In this document: positions 21,781 to 34,869 of the stretch, in pieces
How positions within the stretch are numbered: the stretch's first letter is position 1
Layout: every line of letters begins with the position of its first letter
From: Loripinus fragilis
Taxonomy: Eukaryota > Mollusca > Bivalvia > Lucinida > Lucinidae
Direction: 5' to 3'
DNA: 64,000 nucleotides
Assembly: GCA_964019695.1 (NCBI GenBank)
Contig: OZ026516.1
Location: 102,858,368 to 102,922,367, forward strand
Notes under the pieces: generated by a model
The model's database searches: none
Told to the model about the DNA's origin: nothing
The model's input: the letters and a program-made list of their open reading frames with translations, nothing else
Position numbers and translations under genes: made by a program

Positions 21781-23681
21781 ACTATTATCATAGACATTTA
21801 TTCTTTTTGTAGGTTTCGAACGAAGTCGCAGGTTTATTTCCGTCATTTTGTGTTTTGAGTATAACCGTCACGCGTATCATTTTATAGATACATGCATGCA
21901 TTTTCGCTTTCACTTGCACAGATGAATATTGGATATTTTTTATGCCATTTTGTTTAGAATGAGCACCTCGCCCCCTTAGTGGTAGAAGTTGCTAACTTAC
22001 ATTTTCAACAAAATTGAGATATGTTAAATTCTGCGACGCTTAACATGGTATCTATCATCCCACAAATTATCATGGCTGTATTCCTTTTACAGAATGGATG
22101 GCACCAAAATTTCATTTGGTCCTATGTGAATATACATACTAGTCAAAAAATCTAACCGGCCACGTGTGTTTTTACCGAGTTTCTGAAATTAATTTCATTT
22201 GCATTCCCACATAGGCAAGCCTATCAGTAAACGATACCAGAAAACGGCTAATCAAAGTTCATTAAATTGTATCCGGGAGGCTTTGCCGAATAGACATACC
22301 CTCAGTTTCAAAATTCACAAGAATTTGCGTTGGATGGTGGGGTAGTTGTTACCATTTTGGCCAATAGCAATGAGACTCATGCAGTTGGAGTTTTCATTTC
22401 AGCGATTAAGTGTTCAATATGAGTTTGACTTTTAAAATGAAAACGTTTTGCCTGAAAAGAAGGTTATTTCAAAAAGTCACGACTCACAAATTGTGCCAAA
22501 ATGCGAATTTTAAAAATGGGGATACCGCTACTAACATTGGCACCCTGCGTGAACTGTTAAACATTTTGTCAATATCTTTACTGTCTAAGGTACATGGCAC
22601 GCCTGGTTATTTCGAGATGCAAAAAGAGTAGTAATGTCGTGATACGTTTCGGAGAAAATTAATAAAATGCAGTTGGCCTGTGAGAACTTTTGGCTAGCAT
22701 ATAATTTTGTTAGCGGCAAATTTGCTATTTGCCGTTTAACTTGCGACAGTAGGTGCTACATGTCACGTAACACCTTATGGTTCGTTGTTTCGTATAAACT
22801 TCCAGTACCGGAAACACCAGGAAATCAGGATTCCTGTAACTTCAATCTTCTTGAGCTTATAACTATTTTCAAAGTTTATATAAAAGGCCATATTTAGAAA
22901 ACCCATATACACTATATACAGTCTCGTCTTCAAAAAACTGGTGAAGACCTTTAAATCTGATGAAATTAATCCAACGACAGCTTGTTTACTCTTTTGACGT
23001 GAAGTCTGTTGATTAAATCTGCACTTGTATTCAGTATTTCACGACATTCTGGCTTCATTTAGTATAAGTTTCACTAAACTATCTCTATTGTTAAACAACT
23101 CTCTCGAATGCTGGGCATCACTTTTTCTTAAATTGTAAAGTGGTGTAAAGTGTGACCACTGTAAAAGTTATGGAGAGTTAAAAGGTGTTACATGACAAAT
23201 AACACCTTTTGCTTCAACCAAGATGATTACAAACAATACAGTATTTGTATATTGGTGACAAAAAACTTGTTTTTATGGTATGAATTTGATAAATTTACCT
23301 GTGAAATCAGCTAACCATGTCAACATGTTCAGAACTAATTTTGTCTCTCAAATCCAGCAAATGAAAGGAGAAACAAAAATGCAGTCAGAGTGAATTCCAG
23401 GATAAAAATGTACCTTATACCATGCAGTATTTTAAAAAAAATATGTAATTTTTTATTCACAATGCACATTTATCTGAAACATCTGAATAAAATTGATGTT
23501 AATTCTGAAAGTGACTAAATCTTTAGTTTGCTTTATTAATTTATTGTCAACAAAAGTCAATAATTTTATTTATCAACAGTGTACCTTTTCCCAATCATCT
23601 GAATTAAAATAATTTCATAATTATAATAGTTAGCATTCATCAGTTAGTTTCTAATGGTTAGCAAATTTTCTAAATAAGTAG
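21781..23681. other. unrecognised AT-rich stretch
   Basis: Short open frames (for example 22410-22631 and 22667-22897) have no recognisable motif or splice context. No supported gene or repeat. Confidence 0.4.
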
Positions 23682-23693
23682 CCAAATGTATTT

Positions 23694-23840
23694 TTGTTTT
23701 TGTTTTTAGATACTTTACGTCCCAATCAACAATCGTTCAGCTATGTTAGGACGGGTCATCCTGGGTTGAACCAGTACTAAGCGAGGATCAATATGTCTTG
23801 CTCAAGGACACAACGCAGTGACGCCGGTGAGGCTCGAACC
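23694..23840 (-). mobile_element. SINE copy e, head-truncated, with 12-bp TSD
   Basis: The conserved tail and body are present, but the element stops inside the B box ('ggctcgaac'). 'ccaaatgtattt' flanks it at 23682-23693 and 23841-23852, so the truncation happened during insertion, as expected for 5'-truncated retroposition. Confidence 0.85.
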
Positions 23841-24419
23841 CCAAATGTATTTAAAAAAAGTATTTGAAAGTAATTATAAATATAGCTTAAATATTTTCGG
23901 TAATGCTAACAATTGCATTACATGTATTTGAGCCAAACTATGATTACAAATGCATATGATTACTTTGAAAATTGTATTTAATTACAGATATTTACTGATA
24001 ACGATTACCCCAGGTCTGTCAACATATAACTTAAATTCCATTTTTATAAAAGGTGTTTTGTGACACATGACTTTTTCACCCCCAAAGCATTGAGAACTTG
24101 ATGGACGGTAAAACAATTATCTACAAAAGGGGGGAATAACTCTCATTTCTAAACCAAATTGTTTTAAACTAGTTTCTTGGAAACTATACTCTCATATACT
24201 ATGCCCAATAGGAACACCAATCATTTATATTGCAAACCTGATTTTTCAGGAGGCTACACATCTGTTAACCGCGTTTTTCTCATTAGTATGAAAAATGTAC
24301 GTAGTAGCCTGACCCACCATATTCTCACAGTACTGACAGTTCAGTGATCAATATATAGGCCACTGGCTGGATATGGTTTACCTCCCCCCCAGGGGGAATT
24401 TTGTAGACCATATTTTTCT

Positions 24420-24895
24420 TGAAGCCTAATGTCTTGCAAGGATTTTGCAACATGTTAGCCCTCTGACAATGGCAGCGTTAAGCTGTAACAGCCTGTTACA
24501 TACGTTACCCTATAAATTATTTGATAATTAAAAATCTTTTTAAGACTTCAGAAAAGTGCAAAAGATAAGGTAAGATTTCCAAATTGGTTATATTTTCTAA
24601 GTAAGCTATTACTGGGCCACATATATTGACATTTGAAAACAAATATAGTCACCCCAGATGTAGTGTATGTTACATTTTTCATTGAACCCCCTTTTAAATA
24701 ATAAATGCATCTAATATAGTTTGTCTTAAATTTTATTGAAACCAGTTTATGTTCATTAAGTTGGTATTATATTAAAGAATTCTTATTTACCTTTTCAAAA
24801 CTGCAAGCATTACGTTTCCATCTTATATACTTTTTGAGTTATTAGATGTTGAACATGGTAACCCCATATCACACAAAAATTTAAAATGTAATTCT
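24420..24895 (+). repeat. segment duplicated at 25710-26165
   Basis: It is collinear with 25710-26165: 'caaggattttgcaa', 'ttgtaacagcc'-like text, 'aggtaagatttccaaattgg', 'aagtaagctatt' and 'aacatggtaaccccatatca'. Estimated identity is about 75-80 percent by eye. The 'ggtaag' could mimic a splice donor, but no exon-like frame accompanies it. Confidence 0.75.
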
Positions 24896-24904
24896 CTAAG
24901 CCTC

Positions 24905-25465
24905 GTGCTGGCTATAGACCCCACCTCCCCCCAGGGGAATTTCGTACACTATGATTTCTAGATACTAAATTGTATAAGCCACAAAATGAAATATGTAAGC
25001 TCTCTGAGAGTGGCAGCGTTAGCGGGTAACATCATGTTACGTACGTTACCCGCAAAATAACATTAAATTTTCCTGAAAATGCCTCCAACATGACATATTC
25101 ACACTTTTTTGAAGTCTGACACAGGTTTAAGATCTTCTTATAACACAGTTACATAATTTTAGAATCTATTTTATGAATGTCTTGAGTTTTTGCCGTTGTA
25201 TATGTTACTTAGTGTTTCATATGTTATTTCAAAGTATCAGTATCGCAGTTATTGACTATACATGTATTACACCCCTCAGTGAATGGGGTAAATCTATAGG
25301 GCTGCTGTTCAAATGAATAAAAGTTCCTTATTATGGTGTCTTACACTATTTTACAGCCCAGGTTACATACGTTACTCTCTGAATACCATTAAACGTTCAA
25401 GATATGGTCTCCAACACGACCTGCTTGTATGTATTTGCATGCTGGCTTAGGTCCATGTACTTCTT
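24905..25465 (+). repeat. left arm of a large diverged inverted repeat
   Basis: It matches the reverse complement of about 28420-28985: 'ctggctatagacccc', 'gagagtggcagcgtta', 'tgttacttagtgtttc', 'agtatcagtat' and 'gtatttgcatgctggc' occur in the same order. A related block lies just upstream (24361-24560). Short palindromic text such as 'gttacgtacgttac' marks each unit. Confidence 0.75.
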
Positions 25466-25709
25466 TTTACTCTGGCTCATTTGCTGAGGAAGTAACTTAA
25501 AACATAAACTACCATTAACCCTCTTTTCTTTTATAGAGACATCAAATATAGCTAACATAGTACTCATGGAAAGTTTGTAACATACAGTGCAATGTGAGAG
25601 TAACAACTTAAAAGATCAAAGAAAACCCATCAGGTAGAAGTTATAGAGCAAATCTTCGTATATTATCCAAGGGTTAAAAGAATTTTCCTATACAGCTTAT
25701 TAATCCTCT

Positions 25710-26165
25710 ATTTTGCAAGGATTTTGCAATATGCTAGCATGGCACCATTACCTTGTAACAGCCAATTATATAATTTACCCATCGGCATCTTTGATAATTT
25801 TAGTAAATGACATGACTTCTGAAAAGTGCAAACCATAAGGTAAGATTTCCAAATTGGCTAGACCATCCAAGTAAGCTATTTTTGCATGACAGATATGGAC
25901 CTTTGAAGACAAATATGCACCCCAAAGTGTTTCGTGTGTTACACGTACTTTTTTTCATTATTCCTATAGATATGATTTATGAAACTAATATAGTTTGATA
26001 TTTTTTTTAAAAGTAAACGTGCTTACTTACTCATTTTGTATTAAAGAATGTTTATGTACCTTTTGAAACTGCAAATATTATTTTTCTATCTTTTGTATGG
26101 TTCGAGTTGTTGAGTTTTGAACATGGTAACCCCATATCACACAAAATGTGAAATATAATTCTGTG
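25710..26165 (+). repeat. second copy of the 24420-24895 segment
   Basis: See the first copy for shared blocks. The two copies lie in direct orientation about 1.29 kb apart. Confidence 0.75.
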
Positions 26166-26499
26166 GCTCTTTTGTTAGGGTACAATAAAGTTTTCTTTCA
26201 CCCAGAGGTACTCGATTTCCTTCCCATTTAATTTCCACACATTTTATCCATATCTGGAAAGCCTCACTTGTTATCATGGGAAAGACTTAATAGTTCAATC
26301 TCTGTATGTACATCTTAAGAACAGAAAAGCAGGGTGGGGGTAATCTCATGTTCATGCCATTTGAAATAGTCAGTATATGTGTGCGGTTTTGGTACTTTTA
26401 CCAGAAACATGTCGTACTGCAGCTTATTTACAATTACATAAATAGCACATGCTAGGGCTTCATATCACGATGAGTACCTAGAGCAATTCTTCATTTGTT

Positions 26500-27640
26500 T
26501 TCCAACCCTGCTTAGAATGTTGATGAACTAGTGGGGGGAGGTGTTCTCTATCAGTTTGGTAGGAATAACCTTTCCGTGGTACTAACACATCGGCACATTG
26601 GTAGTGTCACAATATGTTAAACAGTGTATTACTGTAGATCTCTTCCCCCATATCCTGGCCAATGTTGTTGACATTAAGTAGGTGTACCTTTTGTTGCATA
26701 CACCATTGTTGAACAAAACACCCAGGTTATCCTCTGCGAGAACGTTTCTAAGACTTTCTAGACTGCTGCTTTGTTTCTTTGTTTGATTCTTTACGTCTCA
26801 TCAACAATCTTTCAGTTAAACAGGGACGGGTCTTCCTGAGTTGAACCAGTACTAAGCTAGGATAAATGTGTCTTGCTCAAGGACCACAACGCATTGACGC
26901 CGGTGAGGCTGAAACCCGCGGAGACTGCTGCTTATACATTGTATATATGTATCAGTGACACAACCAACATGCCCTGCTTTCAGTGCCTGGTTGAATACTG
27001 GTACCATCAGATCCTTGAAGGTGACAGGAAAAGCTAGTATGCTTTGTAGATATGGCATTAACATCAAAGTTATGTGCAGCACTACATGGCTAATCTAATG
27101 TTGGTTCAATGTGTAATTGCAAGCCATGCGGAAGTTTGGACTTGTCAGTTTTGATGGAAATTCTATCAGGAGTTGACAGTGACCATGGTAAAGGTCCCAG
27201 AAGGAACCGGAGTGTCAACTCAAGGTCAACAATATGTCCAATAGAAAGAAGGTCATGCTGACCAAAGACGCCCCTTTAAGCTCTCATCTGGCTGTTTACG
27301 TTTTGTAAATTGGACAACATCTTCTTGCTTGACATTGCAAACCTCAAAACTTTATTAGCTTGTAGCATTTTATGGGGTTGTGAAAGACAGATTTTTTTAA
27401 CTAAAAGTGATTTAATGCAGTCTGCAACAGCCTTCCTGCCAATGGCATCAGCCTCAATAAGATATTAGCTATGCCAGACTTAGCAGGAACACTGAAAGAC
27501 AAAAAGTTCAGTTCATTGTCTTCAAAACTAGAATTAAAAGGATTGGCGAAGCCTGAAACTGCCTCTAGTACTCGTATTTCATTTCAGTGCATTGAAGAGT
27601 TGTTTCAATATATTGAGCTCTGATGTGATGAGTAATACAC
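26500..27640 (-). pseudogene. decayed reading frame of a widespread repeat-associated invertebrate protein
   Basis: On the minus strand, blocks in order: RVLEAVSGFANPF (~27560-27520), FLSFSVPAKSG, then EADAIGRKAVADCIKSLLVK (~27460-27400), KMLSNLQNVNSQMRA, FLLGPLPWSLSTPD followed by IKTDKSKL (~27210-27140), FDVNAISTK, and VLAEDNLGVLFNNGVC (~26740-26690). The order (N-P-F, A-D-x-x-G-x-x-A, L-G-P-L-P-W, T-x-K-S-K) matches, as I remember them, uncharacterised repeat-associated ORFs common in bivalve and cnidarian genomes. I know of no function. Frameshifts, stops and a SINE insertion (26772-26921) show it is dead. It lies between the arms of a large inverted repeat. Confidence 0.55.
26772..26921 (-). 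mobile_element. SINE copy f, head-truncated, with 12-bp TSD
   Basis: The tail and conserved body are present, and the head stops just past the B box ('gaaacccgcgg'). 'agactgctgctt' flanks it at 26760-26771 and 26922-26933. It inserted into the decayed minus-strand reading frame. Confidence 0.85.
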
Positions 27641-27897
27641 CATTCCATCTGTAGTACGAAGCGTAGTTCTAGTTGCTGAAGCCTATAGTACCTCTTTATT
27701 GTTTGCCTGATAGATATGTCAAAATCATTTCTCAAGCAAAGAACCAATGGTCGTGTCACAATAAACCCATTTTGTTAGAGAAGTTATTTGCATCTGCGAT
27801 TTGTATCAGATACATTTATGAGTGTAATCAGTTACACAGGTACATATTGTGCTTAGTTGTTGTGATCGTTTGCAATGAATATTGGGAACAAAGTAAG

Positions 27898-28186
27898 TAA
27901 GGTTGCAAAGATCAGGAATCGATACAATCAAGTACCACACCTGACCCAGGATACCAATGGGAAAGTGACAAACTCACAGAAGACACCACAAACGACAGCC
28001 AAGAGGTCAGCCCTTTCCCAGCAGGTGACCACGAAGCACATATAACAGACGTGCACAAAACATAGCAAACACAAGACAGAACAAAAACATAAAAGATCCA
28101 CAAAAGAAGTACCGCCTTGGAACGGTCAGTAAAATATTTTACTGGAGGGCTTAAACCAGTTTAACGGCGCCAACCTCACCCAGATA
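27898..28186 (-). mobile_element. family A, stand-alone Penelope-like 3' tail
   Basis: It is collinear with 9785-10072 ('gatcaggaatcgatacaatc', 'ggtgaccac', 'gatccacaaaagaagtaccg', 'ttttactggagggcttaaac'). No RT sequence is attached, as in a strongly 5'-truncated copy. Confidence 0.75.
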
Positions 28187-28199
28187 GAGCTGACATGCA

Positions 28200-28985
28200 A
28201 TTCAAAGTTGTTTTCTTTGTAGCCCTAATCAGTGTCAACACCATCTGAATTATATCTATATACCCTGCCCAGAACTGAGCTGTACATTTTCTAAATTCTC
28301 TGACAGACTTTGTACATGTATAGTCAACAACTGCTATACAGATACTCAGAATAGCTTATGTATCATTTGGTAACACACATTACAGTTAAAGCTCATGGAA
28401 TTTATCAAATGATACTTAAAATAGGTAAACCTTGTTATAAGAAGTACATAAACCTGTGCCAGCATGCAAATAAGTATAAACAGGGCTTGTTAGAGACATT
28501 AACTTGAATGTTTAATGTTACTTTGAAGGTAACATACATCACATGGGCCTGTAAGCGACCATAATGAAGAACTTTAAATCATTCAAGTAGCAGCCATATA
28601 GCTTTACTATATTCTGTGACAGATGTAATACACGTATATTCAATAAATACCATACTGATACTCGGAAATAACGCAGGAAACACTAAGTAACATATATAAC
28701 GGTAATAACTCAAGATATTTATAAAATTGATACGAAAAATATGTAACTCTGTTATAAGAAGTTCATAAACCTGTGTCAGCATGTAAATATGTACGAACAT
28801 GTCATGGTTGAGACATTATCAGGGACGGTTAATGCTATTTTGGGGGGTAACGTATATAACGTGATGTTACACGTTAACGCTGCCACTCTCAGAGGGCTAA
28901 CATCTTTTATTTTGTGTCTTATATAATGTAGTTTCAGAAAATCATAGTGTACAAAATTCCCCCTTGGGGGGAGGGGGTCTATAGC
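28200..28985 (-). repeat. right arm of the large inverted repeat (two units)
   Basis: Unit 28600-28985 is the inverse of 24905-25290. Unit 28200-28565 resembles the inverse of about 25320-25600. Inside the arm the two units are direct repeats of each other ('cataaacctgtg', 'cagcatg', 'gagacatta'). Confidence 0.7.
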
Positions 28986-29039
28986 CAGCTCAAGGCCTAA
29001 TATATAGAACATCAACTTAGCCGATAGATGCTGTAAATA

Positions 29040-29135
29040 TTTTGCCTCTAGCGAGATTCGAACCCACGACCTCGGCAACACCGCCTAGCACTACACCAGA
29101 CATCGACGCTACCACCTGCGCCACTGAGACATCCC
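29040..29135 (-). repeat. tRNA-like sequence (pseudogene or SINE head), second type
   Basis: On the minus strand 'tggcgcaggtggtagcg' resembles a pol III A box and 'gtgggttcgaatctc' a B box, about 60 nt apart. The acceptor stem does not pair, so this is not a working tRNA. It differs from the main SINE family and abuts the large inverted repeat. Confidence 0.6.
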
Positions 29136-29140
29136 CAAAA

Positions 29141-30079
29141 AAGGATGTTCAAGTAGCGCTGATATTGACGACGACCAATGCAGTACACGTCGCGTATATT
29201 GGTTCCTTTTCAATGCATGGCATATATATATGGAATGGCATATATATATGCTTACGAAGATACAATCAAATAAATCATAAACATTGTTAGCTTATTATAC
29301 AGTCCTTCAATACATATCATCTATTGGCAGTTGTAGCCTAGAGTTTCTATCTGGCTTCCAATGTAAACACGACCACCACATAGCAGCCATTTTGAATGGG
29401 GGCTTCATATTCTCATGGTAACTAGTTTATTTTTGGCTTGCATGAAGTTCTTGGCCTAGTCACGTATTTTTTCTTCAAATTCATGAATATTAATATCGCT
29501 TTGCGCTGTCAAAGCTGGAGGATTAACTAAAGCTATTTCGAGAAATATGAAATTTATATGCCATGGGTGGGAAGACAGATGGCTTTTGCATTGTTAAAGT
29601 GATAAACAATATTTTTCATTCACAACTTAACATTTTTTAAGTTGCTATTCTGTGAGTGGCTTGTAGCCTTCAGTTCACTAATTTGCATATGAAAACTGCT
29701 GATATATACGGCGAGGTGATTTATTTACACTGGAATAATGGTTTACCGTGAGAATAAGGATGCCGTGAGAATAGGTGTTTAAGTACACCTTCTACCGCTA
29801 AGGGGGCGACCTATGGTTTATATAATACGTTTTACGCTTTGAACTGTATCTCTCTGTGACTCTTCAGAATTTGAAAACAAGTTCCAAACTCTTACAAGAC
29901 GAATCTAGGTTACATTGACTTGAATATAAAAAACGTTTTATAAAAGAAAAGCCGCGTCGCAAGAAAATATGTTTTCGGGGACTTCAGCCAGCAAGGCTTA
30001 CATCAGCTAGCATGCGGCTGCAGAGGCTAGCTAGGATATTTTTAATTCTTCATGTAAAAAATTTAACTATCATACTTTC
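29141..30079. other. unrecognised stretch
   Basis: It has a 'catatatata' duplication near 29220-29250. No gene supported. Confidence 0.4.
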
Positions 30080-30165
30080 CAGAGACCGCATAACGATGGT
30101 GCTGACCTGAGTGCGCGGACGCGCAGGCTGGTCTGCACCTTTGTTGTTCGGATGCAACAGAATAG
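30080..30165 (+). repeat. family G repeat
   Basis: 'gcgcggacgcgcaggctggt' and 'ctttgttgttcg' match the core at 4013 and 35630. Confidence 0.6.
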
Positions 30166-30499
30166 TTAGATGTTATCTCCTTAAGCCCAACGCGTGTAGA
30201 GAAAACCATAATATTGTCAAATGAAAACGAGAGCCTTTTAATTTGTAGAAATGTGAGTATTATATCACTTCTATATAGGTTACTGTTCCAACATATGCGT
30301 ATTTTTGCCTATCTTCTCTGCTGGGTTACTATTTCGCATAAAAGAGAAATTAGCACAAAAGGCGATCCAAATGACGTCAAAATGACCCTGAATTGAGACA
30401 GAGCTATTTCGGCTATACAGTATATTATGCTGATAAAGCTAAAATTTATGCCCATCAGATTATGACAATGTTGACAATGTGATTTTGACTCTTTGCCTG

Positions 30500-30665
30500 C
30501 TAGCGGCGAATTTTGTCGTTTTGTCGGACCTTTGCAAACAGTTTATACCCAGATCAGGCCTGACAGAACGACGGGCCTGATCTAGATTCAAATTGTTTGA
30601 CACTCTGAAAATGTTTCCAAAAAATTTTTTAAAGTCAGCAGACGACAGAAAATCATGAAAACTTA
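30500..30665. repeat. family F repeat, copy 2
   Basis: It has 'gtcagcagacgacag' at one end, 'ttttgtcgttttgtcgg' at the other, and 'tttgacactct' and 'cagatcaggcc' inside, related to 4908-5065. Confidence 0.6.
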
Positions 30666-31904
30666 CCCCGCTTGCAAAGAGTTAATATACACTGAAGAAG
30701 TACATATATTTATTTTCCCCCTCTCTCTGATCGTCCGAAAATAAATATTGTCTTTCCTAACGCTCTGAATGGCAGACCCTGCGTGGCAAACCACGAAAAA
30801 GAATCGAAACACAGGTTTTTGTTTGGAATGTCTCTTCTGCTTCAAATTTTCTACAGCGCTTTTATTTACTTATGATTAGTACAAAAACAAAATCCACATA
30901 AACAATATAATTAATTCTTTTTCATTCTTTTTGTTCGTCTTGCCACAAAGTCTGTCAATCATATACCAGCCTGAAAAACTTAGAAATAGAAAAACATATG
31001 TATAACAAAATTTCTCCTATTATAAAGCACCTACACCATTTTTTTTCACATGTTGAAACGATAAAGGCCCTAAAATAACAGATATACAAGTTCAGTTAAG
31101 ATATAATATATAAAATTCGTTTAAAGTTTATAATTTTCCGCAAAATTATTCTTAAAACAACTTAACCATGACCGTTTATGACAAGCTCACAGTCTACGAT
31201 TATCCAAACTTTATGCTTAAAAGTCTGAAATGGAGTCATGAACTACATACAGAATACAAACTGAAACCAGTATGCTTATAATACGCTAGTTGACTAAAAT
31301 TTTGGCTAGCAAAGGAATACATATTATACCTTCTACATCTTTTTGCTTTCTGTAACAATCTCGTATTTCCATCCGTTGTAACAACCAATGCACGACCATC
31401 GATAGATAAACACTTCTGCTAATTACAAGCCTGAAAAACTTGTAAATACTTTCAAGACCACTGTTATGACACATTACACACTTAATTGAAGTACAGAATA
31501 TCTATATTGATAATTTGAACATCATTTATAAATATGTTAATCTTGAAAGTAACTTTACTAAAAAAAAATAATCAAACCCTGAATCAGAACCCGTCTGGCA
31601 ACCATCTCACAAAATCTAAAAAAATATTCAAGCTTCATATTAAGCTAAAATTGAGAAACTGAGTTATGATCCATAAACTGAAACTGACTATGAAAATCTA
31701 CAATTAAACAAGGAGATTCCTACATCAAAGGCCATAATATGTTTTGATACTAAATGAGCCAGTGCTTGAGATTTCCAACAATTTGGCATTTTGACAAGTG
31801 TAGACTCAGATGAGCCTGTGCAGCCTCCTTTTAAGCTTAGAAACTCCAAATGATGTTCAGTCAGTAGCTTAACATTCAAAGAATATTCCAGCCACAAGCA
31901 AAGA
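30666..31904. other. unrecognised AT-rich stretch
   Basis: Short frames only, and no repeat recognised apart from simple A/T runs. Confidence 0.4.
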
Positions 31905-31990
31905 CTCTGATCAGACTGCGCGTATGCGCAGGCTGATCTGAGGCTTTGCTGGTCGCACATACCACATTGTTGGAAATCTCATGCACTGGC
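31905..31990 (-). repeat. family G repeat with 'gtcgcacataccacattgtt' arm
   Basis: It shares a long phrase with 51205-51270 in a glutamine synthetase intron: 'ctggtcgcacataccacatt' then 'caatctcatg'. The core is 'gactgcgcgtatgcgcaggc'. Confidence 0.65.
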
Positions 31991-33280
31991 TCAAATTTAA
32001 GTTATCACTAGATTTCCTGCAGTTAATGAAAGGCCTGTTCCTAACTTCTAACAAAGAAAACAAACACGGTTTGCATGTTGGCTCGCTTAGCATCTTGGCG
32101 TGCTTAGCATGTTGGCGCGCTTTAATGTAGGCAAATGAGCAACGTGACATGGAAGGACGTTGTAGACCTTGATGAGATCTATTTAAGAATACTTGTAAAA
32201 GCCCTGTCAGTAACACTTAACCCTTAGATCTTCCCATTGCCGAAGTACCTGCCGTCCAGCTCACATAACAAGAAACTTTTTCTTAGTGTTTCGCTAAAAC
32301 TTCGATATGCAATTGACTTATATAAGCAGCACACTTTGTTCTGAAGATACTAGGTTAATGTAACGATGACCTTTAAGTTGTCACTATAGATAAGAACCCA
32401 TTTTTTACACTTAGACCAAATACATGTTTATAGCTTTTGATGGGTCTAATATAGAATTTTTCGAAATGTTTTTCTTTATTTTGTTTCTATTTTTGTTTTT
32501 AGCAAATAGTAACAGAGCGTGATCAGACGCTTGTGTGATTCTTCGGCATCTCGTCTGGGCCTTCACTGTTTGTCAATAGTTTCGTTTAAAATACCTGCTC
32601 TTATAACTTTATTTTAGTCATTTTAGAAAGAATTTTTTTAAAGGACATTCCATTATTGGTTTTTTTTTTCAAACGGATTGACGGGCGGCCGGAAGGACGG
32701 ACGGACGGACGGACTCGCATAGTGATTATAGTGCAGACCCAAGGCCCATGTAATTCATTGCCACTATCGCGATATATTGTCTCTTTAAATATGCATGCAA
32801 GAAGGTGAGTCCGCAAGATGATAATTGACGACATTTATCTTGCATTTATGTAAACATAAATTTTGGGTATTCAGAATCCACTCATCAGACGAGGCGTCTG
32901 AAATGAGAATAGCTACAACGTATACTTATTACATTTGTAGTAGGTAACGTTTACGCTGAATACACCAATATTTTTATGCAGGGTGTGAGGGGCATGGGGT
33001 TTTCCATTTTATACCACACACGAAATAGTTCGTTATGTTCGTAATGTTCAGGGTAAACACTAGTGTATGTGGTATAAATAGTTATACCATAGATGTTCAC
33101 CTGGACGGGAGATAAATCACTCGCTCAAGCTCGTGGATTATCTCCACATACAGGCGGACAACTATGTGTATTAAAGTGTTGACACATTATAAAAACATAC
33201 GCGTAAGATAAAACCAAAAAGAGGCGGCAGCTGCCACCCTGTTGGTGTAAACAGGCTTTCCAGCAGCATCTTTGGAAACA
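31991..33280. other. unrecognised stretch with a GGAC microsatellite
   Basis: A (GGAC)n-like run lies at 32690-32714 and a small palindrome 'tcagacgaggcgtctga' at 32886-32902. 'gctcgtggattatctccaca' at 33130 recurs with one change at 21352. No gene supported. Confidence 0.45.
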
Positions 33281-34440
33281 CTAGGAGAAAACTAGGAAAA
33301 TTATTCACAAAAAAAACTAGGAAAAACTAGGAAGTTTGAGGCAATATTAGGATTTATTTGTTTACCTGTTTTAATTTCCCCTACCTGATTACCACAGTAA
33401 CCGTACACATTTCATACTACAACATACATTTCATACTACAAGTTTTCTTCTGGTGTCAAAAGGCCCCCTAGCAGACTCATGAAATTAAAGGTTTTTTTTA
33501 TAATCATTGCTATTTTAAGCACAAACAGGTTGTTTCACTGATAGTCTAACAAAAATAGAGAGCAAATTCGCATGAAATTTTCTAGCATTTTACTGGATCC
33601 TGGCTATGACTAATAGATGATGGTATGGTAGGGGTACAGCCAATCCTTAGCCAACAAATTCAGAGTTAACTAATCACAAATTATGGTAGTAGAACCTAAG
33701 CCAACAAATTCAGAGTTAACGAATCACAAATTATGGTAGTAGAACTCCTCTCTCCTTTCCCTACACATTGTTTTCACTCCCTGACTTGAATACCTCACTT
33801 CTAATATAACCAGTTGTTGTGTTGACTAGGTAATGTTTTATTGGAAATTTGAAACATACATGTAAGTCTGAAAGTGGGTGGGGGTTCGGGGGTCTTCCCT
33901 TCCAAACTTTTGAAAACCTAGAAAATTGGAGAAGCCATCTCTGGTCATTTTGCAGGGGCAATATTTAACCGTAAGTAAATGAGGATTTTCAGAGGAAAAT
34001 GCTTTAATGTATGCACTATTTAAATATAAGATTTAGACTGATAGGCATATGTCTTTATTAGACTTGATGTAGATACCACTGTTAAAAGTTTACAACCTTA
34101 AAGGTCTATATAGGTTTAAAGGTTTTTCAGCCAAATTAAAGATTTTGCAGGAGTTTAACCAAATTGAATGTTTCAAAAGGTTTTAAAGGCCCCATTGTTA
34201 TTGTAGTCACCACCAGAGAAGGCAAGACTATGCACCAGTGACACCAGACACAAAGAACACCAAATACTGTCAGGGTAACACCCTGAAGGTTTTATTCTGA
34301 AACACAATCTCCAAAAACATTAAAAGACAGTTTACTCTATCCAAAATGTGAAAAACTAGGAAAACTAAGAGGTTTTTAACAATACTAGAAGCACATTTTT
34401 TTAAAAAAAAAACTAGGAAAAAAACTAGGAAAACTACACT
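33281..34440. repeat. 'aactagg' repeats and a 50-bp tandem duplication
   Basis: Clusters of 'aaactaggaaaa' occur at 33281-33350 and again at 34345-34440, about 1.05 kb apart. Between them, 33649-33748 is a two-unit tandem duplication (period 50, 'agccaacaaattcagagtta'). The paired clusters may mark the ends of an unidentified element. Confidence 0.5.
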
Positions 34441-34869
34441 TTCTGACAGTCAACGGGTGATGGAAACGGACCATATGCAACCATGTACAGGTCTATGCAA
34501 TAGGATTGTGACTAACTGCATGGTAGCGGTATTTGTAACGAAGGTCAAATATCAATGAAGATAAATTATTGATGTGTATATGTGCCAACTTTAAAACAAT
34601 ATGCACAGTCAATTTGTGAGATGTTCAGCACAGAAGTTGGCGCATTTAAAGACCTTAAGTTCTATGATTGAATCAACACATTCTCATGGCTCACTACGCA
34701 GTTTGATATTAGTCAGCATATTTATTCAAACATCTTTGAAAAAAGGCCGACTCAGTGCGTTCAGTTTAAGCTAAAGGCGTACAACCGCAGAAAAAGGGAT
34801 CCTCTTGACTGTCGTGTGTGTTTTGTTTTGTCACTTTCCTAAATTTGTCCTGGTTCACATCAGAATCAA

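Noticed and set aside
29040..29135. Functional tRNA gene on the minus strand
   Set aside because: Good internal promoter boxes, but no acceptor stem pairing. It is better read as a SINE head or pseudogene.
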